Positions 17,297 to 26,750 of a stretch of DNA of 64,000 bases are shown piece by piece. Made by a program: the position numbers and the translations under genes. The notes beneath the pieces are model-generated. The model was not told the DNA's origin and made no database searches. It saw only the letters and a list, made by a program, of their open reading frames with translations. The stretch's first letter is position 1. Every line of letters begins with the position of its first letter. Source of the stretch: an uncultured Paracoccaceae bacterium (lineage in GTDB: Bacteria > Pseudomonadota > Alphaproteobacteria > Rhodobacterales > Rhodobacteraceae). The DNA lies in assembly GCA_947489445.1 (NCBI GenBank), contig CANLDN010000001.1, positions 434,001 to 498,000 on the forward strand. Direction: 5' to 3'.

Positions 17297-18046
17297 ATGT
17301 CTCAATACGATTGGGCAAAATCTGGTACCGGCGCTGCCGCCGGGACCCGCAGTCTGGATATCGATGAGGGCCTGCGCGCCCACATGAACAAGGTCTACGG
17401 CACGATGTCCGTCGGCATGTTGATCACGTTTGCGGTCGCATGGGCGGTGGGATCCAACCCCGCGTTGCTGGGTATGTTCCGTGATCCGTTCACGCTGCAA
17501 CCAAATATCCTGGGCTGGATCATCATGTTCGCACCGCTGGGCATGGTCTTCATGTTCGGTGCGATGATCAACCGCTTCTCAGCGGCGGCGGCTCAAACGT
17601 TCTTCTACGTCTTTGCCGCGGTCATGGGCCTTTCCATGGCGTGGATCTTCGTGGCCTTTACCGGCTTCTCGATTGCGCAGGTCTTCCTGATCACATCGAT
17701 CGCCTTCGCAGGGCTTAGCCTTTATGGCTATACCACGAAAAAGGATATCTCCGGCTGGGGTGCATTCCTCATCATGGGCGTGATCGGTCTGATCGTGGCG
17801 ATGATCGTCAACATCTTCCTGCAGTCACCTGCAATCATGTTCGCGATCTCGATCCTCGGCGTGCTGATCTTCGCGGGCCTCACCGCCTACGACACACAGA
17901 AGATCAAGAACACCTATCTTGAACATGCCGCGCATGGCGATCAGGAGTGGTTGGGCAAAGCCGCCATCATGGGCGCCCTGAACCTCTACCTCGACTTCAT
18001 CAACATGTTCATGTTCCTGCTGCAACTGTTCGGCAATCGCGAATAA
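17297..18046 (+). CDS. Bax inhibitor-1/YccA family inner-membrane protein
   Basis: 249 residues with about seven membrane helices from residue 30 onward; the N-terminal ~28 residues are soluble. Family features include 'HMNKVYGTMSVGMLITFAVA', 'LSLYGYTTKKDISGWGAFLI', 'AYDTQKIKNTYLE' and 'MGALNLYLDFINMFMFLLQL', which is the hallmark last helix. The family forms pH-sensitive calcium leak channels and modulates FtsH in bacteria. TTGGAGGTCTGA precedes the ATG. A strong terminator follows. Confidence 0.95.
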   Translation: MSQYDWAKSGTGAAAGTRSLDIDEGLRAHMNKVYGTMSVGMLITFAVAWAVGSNPALLGMFRDPFTLQPNILGWIIMFAPLGMVFMFGAMINRFSAAAAQTFFYVFAAVMGLSMAWIFVAFTGFSIAQVFLITSIAFAGLSLYGYTTKKDISGWGAFLIMGVIGLIVAMIVNIFLQSPAIMFAISILGVLIFAGLTAYDTQKIKNTYLEHAAHGDQEWLGKAAIMGALNLYLDFINMFMFLLQLFGNRE

Positions 18047-18074
18047 GTCGGCAACAGAACGAAACAGACAGAAG

Positions 18075-18107
18075 CCGCCGGGCACAACGCCCGGCGGTTT
18101 TTTCTTT
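18075..18107 (+). terminator. Rho-independent terminator
   Basis: CCGCCGGGC-ACAAC-GCCCGGCGG hairpin (perfect nine-base stem) followed by TTTTTTC, 28 bases after the Bax-inhibitor gene stop. It also sits just after the end of the convergent dksA-like gene. Confidence 0.92.
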
Positions 18108-18112
18108 GGGCA

Positions 18113-18430
18113 TCAGGCGGCACACGTCTTGCAAAGGGCCGCATCCGGCAGCAGGTCCAGCCGGGCGTCGGATATCAGTTCACCGCATTTCAGGCAGGTG
18201 CCATAGGTGCCATCCGCGATCCGGGCGAGGGCCGCGTCGATGCGCTTGAGCTCGTTCAGTTCGGCATTCCCCAAGGCCTCCAGCACCTCATCCCCCTGCC
18301 GCTCGGCCGAGCGGTCCTCCCAATCCTGAGATGGGGTTTCGTCAAGCTGATCCTCGATCTCCTGCAGGTCCCCCACAATCTCGGCGCGGCGGGAAAGCAG
18401 TTTCTGTTTCTGGGTCTGGATGTCCATTGC
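18113..18430 (-). CDS. DksA/TraR-family zinc-finger protein
   Basis: 105 residues: coiled-coil N-terminal half (~1-70) and a C-terminal C4 zinc finger, 'CLKCGELISDARLDLLPDAA' followed by LCKTC. Short members like this bind RNA polymerase's secondary channel, and the acidic 'LDETPSQDWEDRSAE' region corresponds to the coiled-coil tip. The ATG at 18430 has AAAGGAGGCACCGCA before it; the in-frame extension to 18697 runs through a repeat-like structured region and is not likely to be translated as part of this protein. Confidence 0.92.
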   Translation of the reverse strand, partial: AMDIQTQKQKLLSRRAEIVGDLQEIEDQLDETPSQDWEDRSAERQGDEVLEALGNAELNELKRIDAALARIADGTYGTCLKCGELISDARLDLLPDAALCKTCAA

Positions 18431-18806
18431 GGTGCCTCCTTTGGTGATGGAGAATGACGCAGCGCAGGTGGGAACGCTTTGATTTGTGTCAAGCGTAGGG
18501 TGCGCGTTCATGAGCGCCGAACCCGAGCGACCAGAACACAACGCCCTGAATTTAGGCCGCGCCCGAACCAAGAGGGTGGAGGTTGATCGTGCCTTTGGCA
18601 CGAGAAACGATCCGGGGGATCGTTTCAGACTGGAAGCCTTCGGAAGCGATCGCGGCCCAACGGGCCAGTAGCCGTTGTTTTTGGTTTTGTGTGTCAATTG
18701 GGGGGCCTCCTTTTAGTTAAGGAGGATTGCGATTCAAGGGCGGAGTGTTTTGACTTTGTTCAATTTTTTTCAGGTGAGTGAAACCTACAAGTGTCACATG
18801 ATCATA
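18431..18806. other. Intergenic stretch with a run of hairpins
   Basis: No gene. From 18588 to 18666 there are three perfect short hairpins in succession. The sequence around them (about 18490-18665) reads in several frames like translations often seen for a dispersed Rhodobacterales extragenic element, though I cannot confirm that here. The stretch could form the 5' leader of the dksA-like gene. Confidence 0.5.
18588..18666. repeat. Array of short hairpins (extragenic element)
   Basis: CGTGCC-TTT-GGCACG at 18588..18602, GAAACGATCC-GGG-GGATCGTTTC at 18604..18626 (perfect ten-base stem), and GGCCC-AAC-GGGCC at 18654..18666. None is followed by a T-run in either direction, so ordinary terminators are unlikely. 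Confidence 0.6.
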
Positions 18807-19439
18807 CTACTTCTCATGAGAAAGCAGAAACTGTTGGAAACCGTCGTCACTGTTGTCATTGCTGGGCCAAACCAACTTTATATCCTGATCAGGTGCCTGC
18901 TCCGGTATTGTTGTTGAATCATCTCTGATCTGCGCCTTGTAGCCAGCGACTAATACTTCCAAAAGCTCAGGTTCATTGCTGCAAGCAAAACCGATCGCCG
19001 GGTCATTAATTACGTTTGCACAATAAGAATCCACGACTCCAATACCTTCAAATGAACCATCATTTGTGAAGTAGCCAATTCGAACATCGCGAGCATTTGT
19101 TCTTTGCAATGCGATGCGAAGCTGCTCTGGATCATCAAGTGTCATACTCGCAACGTTTACAACTTCAAAGTCTTTCAACCTAGATGGGTTGGACACGGCA
19201 ACTGCTTGGAGTTGGATACGCTTCCAAAAATCGTAGTGGTCCAAATCAAAGTTCTGCAGGCCCTCTGATGGCGGCAGATCAAACTTAAGGCCTAATGGCA
19301 GTTCACCTGCAATATCCGAGAATGGAACCGCAGGATCTAATTCCAAATCAGATTTTGGGCCAGTATCCTGCGCCAGAACATTATCACTTATGACAAACAT
19401 TACTACGGCTATCAAAAAGATGTTTTGAGTATACTTCAT
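18807..19439 (-). CDS. Hypothetical secreted protein
   Basis: Not recognised. 210 residues with a cleavable signal peptide (MKYTQNIFLIAVVMFVISDN, then VLAQ as the likely cleavage site). The mature part is acidic, with many Asp/Asn, and has two Cys (in 'DSYCANV' and 'GFACSNE') that could form a disulfide in the periplasm. Codon use is markedly more AT-rich than in the flanking dksA-like and lepA genes. The ATG overlaps the stop of the upstream membrane gene (ATGA-type), so the two are one transcription-translation unit. Confidence 0.65.
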   Translation of the reverse strand: MKYTQNIFLIAVVMFVISDNVLAQDTGPKSDLELDPAVPFSDIAGELPLGLKFDLPPSEGLQNFDLDHYDFWKRIQLQAVAVSNPSRLKDFEVVNVASMTLDDPEQLRIALQRTNARDVRIGYFTNDGSFEGIGVVDSYCANVINDPAIGFACSNEPELLEVLVAGYKAQIRDDSTTIPEQAPDQDIKLVWPSNDNSDDGFQQFLLSHEK

Positions 19440-19807
19440 AGGAGAACCCCTGCTAACTGAGCAAGCCCTAACGCCAAGCCTGGACCAGCAAAACTATTCA
19501 TCATAAGAACTAAAAAATTATCAATTTTCTCATGCGCCACTAAAGCTATTGAAGCGAACCAAATTCCTACCCAGATCATAACACCAGTATCCAGCAGAAC
19601 CACCAGTTCATCCATCACAAAATTTGCAGTCTTCAAGCACGAATATATTGCAGGTGCGACTACAAAAGAAGAGAAAAAAGCCGACCAAAAAACTAACTTG
19701 GCAACACCATAGCAGCGCTCACTGCATACGACGTCCTTACATTTCTTCTGTGGCGATGCGATCCTAATGAGAAAATCACCAACAACCTTCAACATATTAT
19801 TCGTCAC
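19436..19807 (-). CDS. Hypothetical membrane protein
   Basis: Not recognised. 123 residues with three likely membrane helices (~residues 33-55, 67-92 and 98-121) and a basic N-terminal region with two clustered Cys pairs ('KKCKDVVCSERCYG'). AT-rich like its downstream partner, with which it overlaps by four bases. The pair sits between dksA-like and lepA, suggesting a small acquired islet. Confidence 0.6.
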   Translation of the reverse strand: MTNNMLKVVGDFLIRIASPQKKCKDVVCSERCYGVAKLVFWSAFFSSFVVAPAIYSCLKTANFVMDELVVLLDTGVMIWVGIWFASIALVAHEKIDNFLVLMMNSFAGPGLALGLAQLAGVLL

Positions 19808-19823
19808 CTAACGTAGCCGCTGC

Positions 19824-21623
<1,800 letters not shown>

Positions 21624-21708
21624 GACAGGGATATGTAGGGGTTTTGGGGGCTGGTCAAGCCAGAGAGTGGCCCACGCGAGCGCGAGGCCTGCAATCAGTT
21701 TCCATGGG

Positions 21709-22824
21709 TTAACCGGCGCAGGCGCTCATCACCTCTTCGCCATACTCTGTCAGATCATTATGCGCGACATAAATGCCCCGCCCACCGGCCTTGGCAGCGT
21801 AGAGTGCCTGATCAGCCTTAGACAACACGGTATCCGTATGGACACTTGTGTCAGGGTAGATCGCGCTACCCACTGACGCGGTGACCGGTTTCTTGATATC
21901 CCCGCTGCCGTGTTCCAGTGTCAGTGCATGAACAAGATCATGGCCGAATTCTTCCGCATCATCGGCGCTCAGCAGCGGCAGACCAACAAAAAACTCGTCT
22001 CCGCCCAGCCGCGCAATCTGGGCAGCCTCTGGGCAGACCTGTCGCAGCGCTTTTGCCACCCGTTGCAGCAATGCGTCCCCAGCGGCATGTCCGAAGGCAT
22101 CATTTACGGGTTTGAATCCATCAAGATCAATCAGGTAAAAGATATGTCGCGCCTTTTCTGCGCCAATTCGGTCGATAAATGCATTCATTGCCGCGCGATT
22201 GGGCAGGCCCGTCAATGTATCATGCGTCGCAAGATATTCATGTTTGCGCAGGGTTGCCCGCAGGCGCGCATCAGTCAATTCGATTTCCCGCACAAGAAAG
22301 AACAGGCTGGAAAAGATCAGGCTCGCAACGACCACTAAGGCCGTGAACGTCGCGTTCAGATTAGTCTGGGCCGACATCGCAATTGGGGTCAGCATATCAT
22401 CGATCAGATAAAGCACGATCAGCCCACCAATAACGAGCGCAGCGAAGTAAGCGGTGTCCTTGCTGCCCAGCAGAAAGGCGCAAACGGCTGGCAGCACGAA
22501 TATGGCAGCAGACGAATAGCTGAGGAGCCCGCCCTGGGTTGCGATGCCGAACATCACCGACATCCCGCAGAAGGTCATCATGATCCGCGCAACCAAGCGG
22601 ACATGCCGCCGATAATAGGCACTCAAGCCGCCAAGAACGCAGCCAAGACATGTCATGATCGGACCAATGGGTGTCGTGTCCGATACAGCCTCTGACGTGC
22701 TCCTGATCACAATCATACCCGTGATTTGTGCGACGAACGCAACAATGGATACCACCATGAGACGACGGCGCAGTAAATCATCCAGGCTCAAAAGCGCCGG
22801 AGTTGGATCGGGCGTGGCAACCAT
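21709..22824 (-). CDS. Membrane-bound diguanylate cyclase (GGDEF)
   Basis: 371 residues. The N-terminal ~180 residues contain about five or six membrane helices; the GGDEF domain follows: '[20 protein letters not shown]', '[18 protein letters not shown]', then the intact active site 'ARLGGDEFF', and 'ASVGSAIYP'. It should make cyclic di-GMP from two GTP. The RxxD inhibitory I-site expected just before the active loop is not visible. No EAL domain. The ATG at 22824 was preferred over a TTG four codons upstream because GGAA lies at a usable distance. Confidence 0.92.
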   Translation of the reverse strand: MVATPDPTPALLSLDDLLRRRLMVVSIVAFVAQITGMIVIRSTSEAVSDTTPIGPIMTCLGCVLGGLSAYYRRHVRLVARIMMTFCGMSVMFGIATQGGLLSYSSAAIFVLPAVCAFLLGSKDTAYFAALVIGGLIVLYLIDDMLTPIAMSAQTNLNATFTALVVVASLIFSSLFFLVREIELTDARLRATLRKHEYLATHDTLTGLPNRAAMNAFIDRIGAEKARHIFYLIDLDGFKPVNDAFGHAAGDALLQRVAKALRQVCPEAAQIARLGGDEFFVGLPLLSADDAEEFGHDLVHALTLEHGSGDIKKPVTASVGSAIYPDTSVHTDTVLSKADQALYAAKAGGRGIYVAHNDLTEYGEEVMSACAG

Positions 22825-23027
22825 GCATTTTTCCAATTCAAGGATGCATTACATGTCCGGTCAACGCCTAAATCCCAGTTAACTTATGCCGTTCCATTAT
22901 GAAGAATTTTAGCGGTTGCATTGGCCTGTCACATTGCATCGCGTCAACGCGAAGGTCATACTATCGCCTGAGGGGCATTTCACCTTGTCACGCCGGGTCA
23001 ACCAGCGGGCTGAGCAGAGGAAGAGCA

Positions 23028-23351
23028 ATGCGGTATTTTTTGATGGTGGGTGCTGTCGCTATGGTTGCGGCCTGTGGTGGTGACGCGCCCGTTACGGGCG
23101 ATATCTCCGAGGCGTGTATCGCCGCAGACCGGCGCGCGGCCTCGCCTGCGCTTTGTTCCTGTGTCCAGCAGGTTGCCAACCAGACCCTGTCAAGCCGCGA
23201 TCAGACCCGTGCTGTCATCTTTTTTGAGAACCCGCAGCTGGCCCAGGATACCCGTCAATCCGACAACCCCAGTTCAGAGGCCTTCTGGGATCGCTACAAG
23301 GCGTTCACCGAGCTTGCGACCCAGATATGTCAGCCAGTAGAGATCGGCTAG
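23028..23351 (+). CDS. Small lipoprotein
   Basis: 107 residues with lipoprotein signal MRYFLMVGAVAMVAAC (Cys16). The mature part has a Cys-rich stretch 'EACIAADRRAASPALCSCVQ' and a late Cys near the end, so disulfides are likely. Close relatives in Rhodobacterales are sometimes named arginine transporter, which nothing in the sequence supports. AGAGGAAGAGCA precedes the ATG. Its 3' end overlaps the convergent phosphatase gene by 47 bases. Confidence 0.72.
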   Translation: MRYFLMVGAVAMVAACGGDAPVTGDISEACIAADRRAASPALCSCVQQVANQTLSSRDQTRAVIFFENPQLAQDTRQSDNPSSEAFWDRYKAFTELATQICQPVEIG

Positions 23352-23733
23352 CCGTCTCGATAATATCCAGACATCCATCGAAATCGCGTGTGTAGTAAGG
23401 GTCGGGTACGTCTTTGTCGGTCATCAGCCGTACGGGCGTCATATGGCCGGCCGGGCGCAGCGCTTCGATATCAGACCGGTTTTGTCGATCCATCGGGATG
23501 ATCAAATCAAACGCATCGAAATCATCAACTGTGAATTGCCGCGCGCGCAGACCGCTCAGATCGATATCGCGCGCCTTGGCTGCTGCTTGCATTGGTGCAT
23601 AAGGCGGATCACCGACATGCCACCCCCCGGTGCCCGCGCTGTCCAGCGTCAGATCAGGGGCCAAACGGCGCATCATCCCCTCTGCCGCAGGTGATCTGCA
23701 GATATTGCCCAGACAGACGAACAGCATCCGCAT
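23305..23733 (-). CDS. Low-molecular-weight protein tyrosine phosphatase
   Basis: 142 residues. P-loop 'CLGNICRSP' at residues 7-15 (nucleophile Cys7... with Cys12 and Arg13 of the C-x5-R-S signature) and the general-acid loop 'DVPDPYYTRDFDGCLDII'. Such enzymes dephosphorylate tyrosine or act on arginine phosphate. The ATG at 23733 overlaps the stop of the upstream membrane gene (TGATG), so the frame's longer N-terminal extension to 23991 is not real. Convergent overlap with the lipoprotein gene at the 3' end. Confidence 0.92.
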   Translation of the reverse strand: MRMLFVCLGNICRSPAAEGMMRRLAPDLTLDSAGTGGWHVGDPPYAPMQAAAKARDIDLSGLRARQFTVDDFDAFDLIIPMDRQNRSDIEALRPAGHMTPVRLMTDKDVPDPYYTRDFDGCLDIIETASRSLLADISGSQAR

Positions 23734-24164
23734 CAGCGCAATACTCCACTTTTTGTCGCCGCACGTGCATAAAGCCACAGGGCAATCAAGACGACTGGGA
23801 TCGCAATCGCGAAGGCGATAGCGCCCGGACCCGCAACGGCCATCATGCTGCCACCATCCGCAATACCATAGGTGTAAACCGATGATGCAACCAGCCCGAG
23901 CAGTGATATCGCAAACGCCGACCCGGCAAACCGCGACCGCAACAGCAACAACAACGATCCCAGAACGGAAAACCAGACACCGATCGCCCATGTTGCATTA
24001 AACCAGAGGGGTGCATCTGTCAGCATCGCCAACCGCTCGGTGGGAGCTTGTGCAAGATACTCCGCATTCGCGGTTTGCGTCATGATGTAGTCAAAACCGC
24101 CACCGGCATTCCAAACAAGTGACAGCAAGCCCACAATCCACAGATGAATTGGTGTTTTGCTCAT
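23733..24164 (-). CDS. Hypothetical four-helix membrane protein
   Basis: 143 residues with about four membrane helices (~7-27, 52-75, 80-100, 112-135). The 'LVWNAGGGFDYIMTQT' segment after the first helix is typical of a conserved alphaproteobacterial small membrane family without a known role. GGAGAAGGACCA precedes the ATG at 24164. Overlaps the LMW-PTP start by one base, so both are likely on one transcript. Confidence 0.72.
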   Translation of the reverse strand: MSKTPIHLWIVGLLSLVWNAGGGFDYIMTQTANAEYLAQAPTERLAMLTDAPLWFNATWAIGVWFSVLGSLLLLLRSRFAGSAFAISLLGLVASSVYTYGIADGGSMMAVAGPGAIAFAIAIPVVLIALWLYARAATKSGVLR

Positions 24165-24210
24165 TGGTCCTTCTCCCATGATAGGGTGAAGTGTAGCAAA
24201 ATCAAACAGT

Positions 24211-24972
24211 TCAGGCCAGTTGCCCACGTGCCATCCGGTAATGCGCCGGAATTGAGGGGATGAAGAATAATATCCAGCCATAGGTGATGTAAGCCATGAT
24301 CGCCCCTGGCACCCACAGGATCGAAATCACCAAACCGACCCGCCCGGTGACCCGTTGTGCCGCATCCGGCTCCAACACCCGCAACAACATTAGATGCAGC
24401 AGCTTGCCACCGTCCAATGGCTGTACCGGTATCAGTGCAAAGATAAACAGTGCCAGATTGAGAAAAGCGAACGTGCTGAGCGTCAGGTAGATCTGCACCA
24501 TCAGATAGCTGGGTTCGGCGATCACCGTTTCCCACATGGCCCACTGCGCGAGCGATGCCAATGCCCACAGGGCCAGATTTACAATCGGCCCCATCGCAAC
24601 AATGAATTCTTGCTGATGCGCACTGGCGGACCGTGCGGGTTCGCAAAATCCGCCACCGCCATGCAGCATGATCCGGCGCACAGGCACGCCCTGCACCTCG
24701 CATCCCCAGGCATGGCCAAGTTCGTGCAAAAAGATCGCAGTGATCAGGCACGCTGCGAAAACGGCCCCACCTATCAGATTATCATGGGCAAAAATCACGA
24801 TGAAACCCAACAGAAAGGCGATGGATTGCCCGACCTGGACCCGCACACCCATTGGGCCGGTAAACTGAAAAACAACGATATCATCGCGCAGCATCTGCCT
24901 GGTGTCCTTTGTTGAAACGTCTGTGGTCAGCACAAACATGGATGGCTGATGGGGCGCAAGTGTGGCGGGCAT
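24211..24972 (-). CDS. Site-2 protease family (M50) membrane metalloprotease
   Basis: 253 residues from the ATG at 24972. Helices at ~50-65 and 67-90; the latter holds the zinc motif 'FLHELGHAWG' (His83, Glu84, His87). A later helix has 'IPVQPLDGGKLLHLMLLRVL', whose LDGG supplies the third zinc ligand. No CBS or PDZ domain is visible, so this belongs to the minimal rhomboid-sized S2P-like group, and the substrate is unknown. The start is uncertain: a TTG at 24996 and later ATGs are possible. Confidence 0.85.
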   Translation of the reverse strand: MPATLAPHQPSMFVLTTDVSTKDTRQMLRDDIVVFQFTGPMGVRVQVGQSIAFLLGFIVIFAHDNLIGGAVFAACLITAIFLHELGHAWGCEVQGVPVRRIMLHGGGGFCEPARSASAHQQEFIVAMGPIVNLALWALASLAQWAMWETVIAEPSYLMVQIYLTLSTFAFLNLALFIFALIPVQPLDGGKLLHLMLLRVLEPDAAQRVTGRVGLVISILWVPGAIMAYITYGWILFFIPSIPAHYRMARGQLA

Positions 24973-25017
24973 ATGCAAACCATTTTTGTCGTGCAAGCTG
25001 TGGCCGATAGGACCCGG

Positions 25018-25272
25018 TCAGCGTGGGCGGGTCAGAAAGCCGAGGGTCAGAAAAGCGATGAAAATCAACCCCGGAATGATCACCATGAACGTCAGATCTT
25101 CGCCCTGCAGTTCCCATGGCATACGGCTACGACAATTCCCGTTCAGGCTGCCAAAAGCACAGGCCATGGCGCTGACAAACCCGTAAAACAACACGCCACC
25201 GATGGCCGCGATACCCGCGAGAACGAAAAAGATGATCGAGGCGGCACGCGATCCTTTGGTCTGGGTCATCAT
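25018..25272 (-). CDS. Small membrane protein, two helices
   Basis: 84 residues, helices ~11-38 and ~61-80, with a loop containing two Cys (CAFGSLNGNC) that may form a disulfide. AGGAAGGACCC precedes two adjacent ATGs (25272, 25269). It lies immediately upstream of the M50 protease gene on the same strand. Unknown function. Confidence 0.6.
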   Translation of the reverse strand: MMTQTKGSRAASIIFFVLAGIAAIGGVLFYGFVSAMACAFGSLNGNCRSRMPWELQGEDLTFMVIIPGLIFIAFLTLGFLTRPR

Positions 25273-25348
25273 GGGTCCTTCCTGTTGACCACGAACTGCA
25301 CATAAGACAGCTTTTCAAAAGCAAGTGATAGCAAAGGGTTGTGGCGGA

Positions 25349-26026
25349 ATGAAGATTGTTGTGCTGACCGGCGCTGGCGTGTCTGCCGAAAGCGGGCTGG
25401 GGACGTTTCGTGATACAGACGGGCTTTGGACCAAATACGATCTGAACGATGTCGCCACGCCCGAAGGGTTCGCGCGTGATCCTGCGCTGGTGCATGATTT
25501 TTACAATGCCCGCCGTGCCAACTGCCTGGAATCGCTACCGAATGCGGCGCATACGGCGCTGGCGGCATTGGAACGATCTGCCTCGCACTCCTTGACATTG
25601 ATCACGCAAAACATTGACGATCTGCATGAACGGGCCGGATCGACCGAGGTGATCCACATGCATGGCGCACTGATGCAGGCGCTATGTGTCGCCTGCGACG
25701 CACGGTGGGGTGCACCCATCCGGATGCGGCCTGACGACCGCTGCCCCACATGCGGCACCCGGGCCACACGGCCGGATGTGGTCTGGTTTGGCGAAGTTCC
25801 CTACCAAATGGACCGGATTGGTGAGGCGGTTCAGGCATCTGATCTGTTCGTGGCCATTGGCACCAGCGCCGAGGTTTATCCCGCCGCGGGCCTCGTCGAA
25901 CTGGCGGGTGGTGAGACGCTGGAACTGAACCTGGAACCGTCCGCCCGGGCCAATGCGTTTGGCGCGCGTCAGTTTGGGCGCGCCACGGAAATCGTACCCG
26001 CTTGGGTGGCCAAGATCACGGGCTGA
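25349..26026 (+). CDS. cobB: NAD-dependent protein deacylase (sirtuin)
   Basis: 225 residues. Rossmann motif 'GAGVSAESGLGTFR' at the N-terminus, 'TQNIDDLHERAG', catalytic 'HMHGA', and a zinc ribbon with 'CVACDARWG' and 'CPTCGT'. The substrate-binding segment 'HDFYNARRA' contains the Tyr and Arg that in CobB and SIRT5 bind acidic acyl groups, so desuccinylase as well as deacetylase activity is plausible. The ATG at 25349 was preferred over 25325, whose extension is not family-like. Divergent from the small membrane protein gene. Confidence 0.94.
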   Translation: MKIVVLTGAGVSAESGLGTFRDTDGLWTKYDLNDVATPEGFARDPALVHDFYNARRANCLESLPNAAHTALAALERSASHSLTLITQNIDDLHERAGSTEVIHMHGALMQALCVACDARWGAPIRMRPDDRCPTCGTRATRPDVVWFGEVPYQMDRIGEAVQASDLFVAIGTSAEVYPAAGLVELAGGETLELNLEPSARANAFGARQFGRATEIVPAWVAKITG

Positions 26027-26386
26027 CGCAACGCACGGTGGGGGGTGCGTACGGTCGCAACACCTGATCCTGGATGATTCGCCGATTTACCCGTTAACGT
26101 TGGGGTTTTGGCCCAAAAGGCCTGTCGGCGATGCGTCGGCAAAACGTCGGCCTTTTGTCGGACCCCCTGCCCGGATTTGGCGTGATTAACGCGGCGTTCG
26201 GTTAAAATATGAACGCCGCGTTAAGGTGTCAGCTATGTCTTGAGCAACACCAGAACAGCCGCGAACGCAGGTTCAGACGATGCTGGGTTTTGCCCCGTCA
26301 CCAGATAAACCATAGGTCAAAACGAAGGGGCCTAATCATCCTCCTTTTCGTAACGACCACCATTTGCTTTGAGCTTATCCTCGACC
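26027..26386. other. Intergenic stretch with inverted repeats and the 3' part of a pfpI pseudogene
   Basis: Between cobB and the mobile element. It contains an inverted repeat AAAAGGCC/GGCCTTTT (26115..26122 and 26149..26156), a perfect 14-base inverted repeat (26186..26224) and the pfpI pseudogene 3' half. No intact gene. Confidence 0.6.
26186..26224. terminator. Perfect 14-base inverted repeat, possible bidirectional terminator
   Basis: Arms TTAACGCGGCGTTC (26186..26199) and GAACGCCGCGTTAA (26211..26224) around an 11-base AT-rich spacer. It lies nine bases beyond the stop of the pfpI pseudogene and 160 bases after cobB. There is no T-run of note, so terminator function is an inference from position. 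Confidence 0.5.
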
Positions 26387-26391
26387 AAGAA
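26233..26391 (-). pseudogene. PfpI/DJ-1-family (type 1 glutamine amidotransferase) gene, 3' part
   Basis: The minus-strand frame reads 'FLVEDKLKANGGRYEKEDD', a TAG (26332-26334), 'APSF', a TGA (26317-26319), then 'LVTGQNPASSEPAFAAVLVL' to a TAG at 26233. This is the conserved C-terminus of PfpI-type proteins. The two nonsense codons are in frame and show decay. Its 5' continuation is 3.4 kb away at 29810..29952; the reading frame joins perfectly if the element and one 5-base duplication are removed. Confidence 0.85.
26387..26391. repeat. Target-site duplication AAGAA, left copy
   Basis: AAGAA directly outside the left terminal inverted repeat; the identical five bases follow the right terminal repeat at 29810..29814. 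Confidence 0.85.
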
Positions 26392-26429
26392 TGGGTTTGC
26401 ACCCGCAGGGGGCGGGATAGTACGTTAAG
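26392..26429 (+). repeat. Left terminal inverted repeat (38 bases)
   Basis: Begins TGGGTTTGCACCCGCAGGGG and ends GGGATAGTACGTTAAG. The inner ACGTTAAG is the conserved inner end of Tn3-family repeats. Confidence 0.85.
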
Positions 26430-26750
26430 GCCGATGACCTTGTCGGTAAGAGGTTCGTTCTGCGTTACAATCACCCGTCCCCCTTGAACTGAACGAAATA
26501 GGCGACATTCGTGTGTCATATGACTGGTGCGATGAAATTCTAAGAAGCCCGGCTGTATCCGAATGCCTGCCGTTCGTGGCATCGTGTACAAACTGGTAAG
26601 ATGCGGACAAAACAGCTGTACGCTCTGATTTCTCCAATGGCTGCTATTTGTTGCACCCGCACATATGGCAAGAGTCAAAAAAGAAAGTAATGTGGGGGTT
26701 TCTCGTGAGATCTACACAGCTATTTTTCATCTGAATTCGGAGTCAAGAAG
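26430..26750. other. Non-coding leader inside the element
   Basis: No ORF of note. It includes the palindrome GTCATATGAC (26515..26524) and, at 26589..26611, a 23-base sequence that recurs before the second cargo gene. The promoter of the WG-repeat gene should be here. Confidence 0.5.
26589..26611 (+). repeat. Shared upstream sequence, copy 1 (cargo gene 1)
   Basis: CAAACTGGTAAGATGCGGAC and three more bases; 20 of 23 positions match 28796..28818. It ends 139 bases before the start codon of the WG-repeat gene. Confidence 0.6.

Noticed and set aside
23734..23991. N-terminal extension of the tyrosine phosphatase frame
   Set aside because: It is Cys/Val-rich shadow of the upstream membrane gene; the P-loop starts right after the ATG at 23733, which overlaps the preceding stop.
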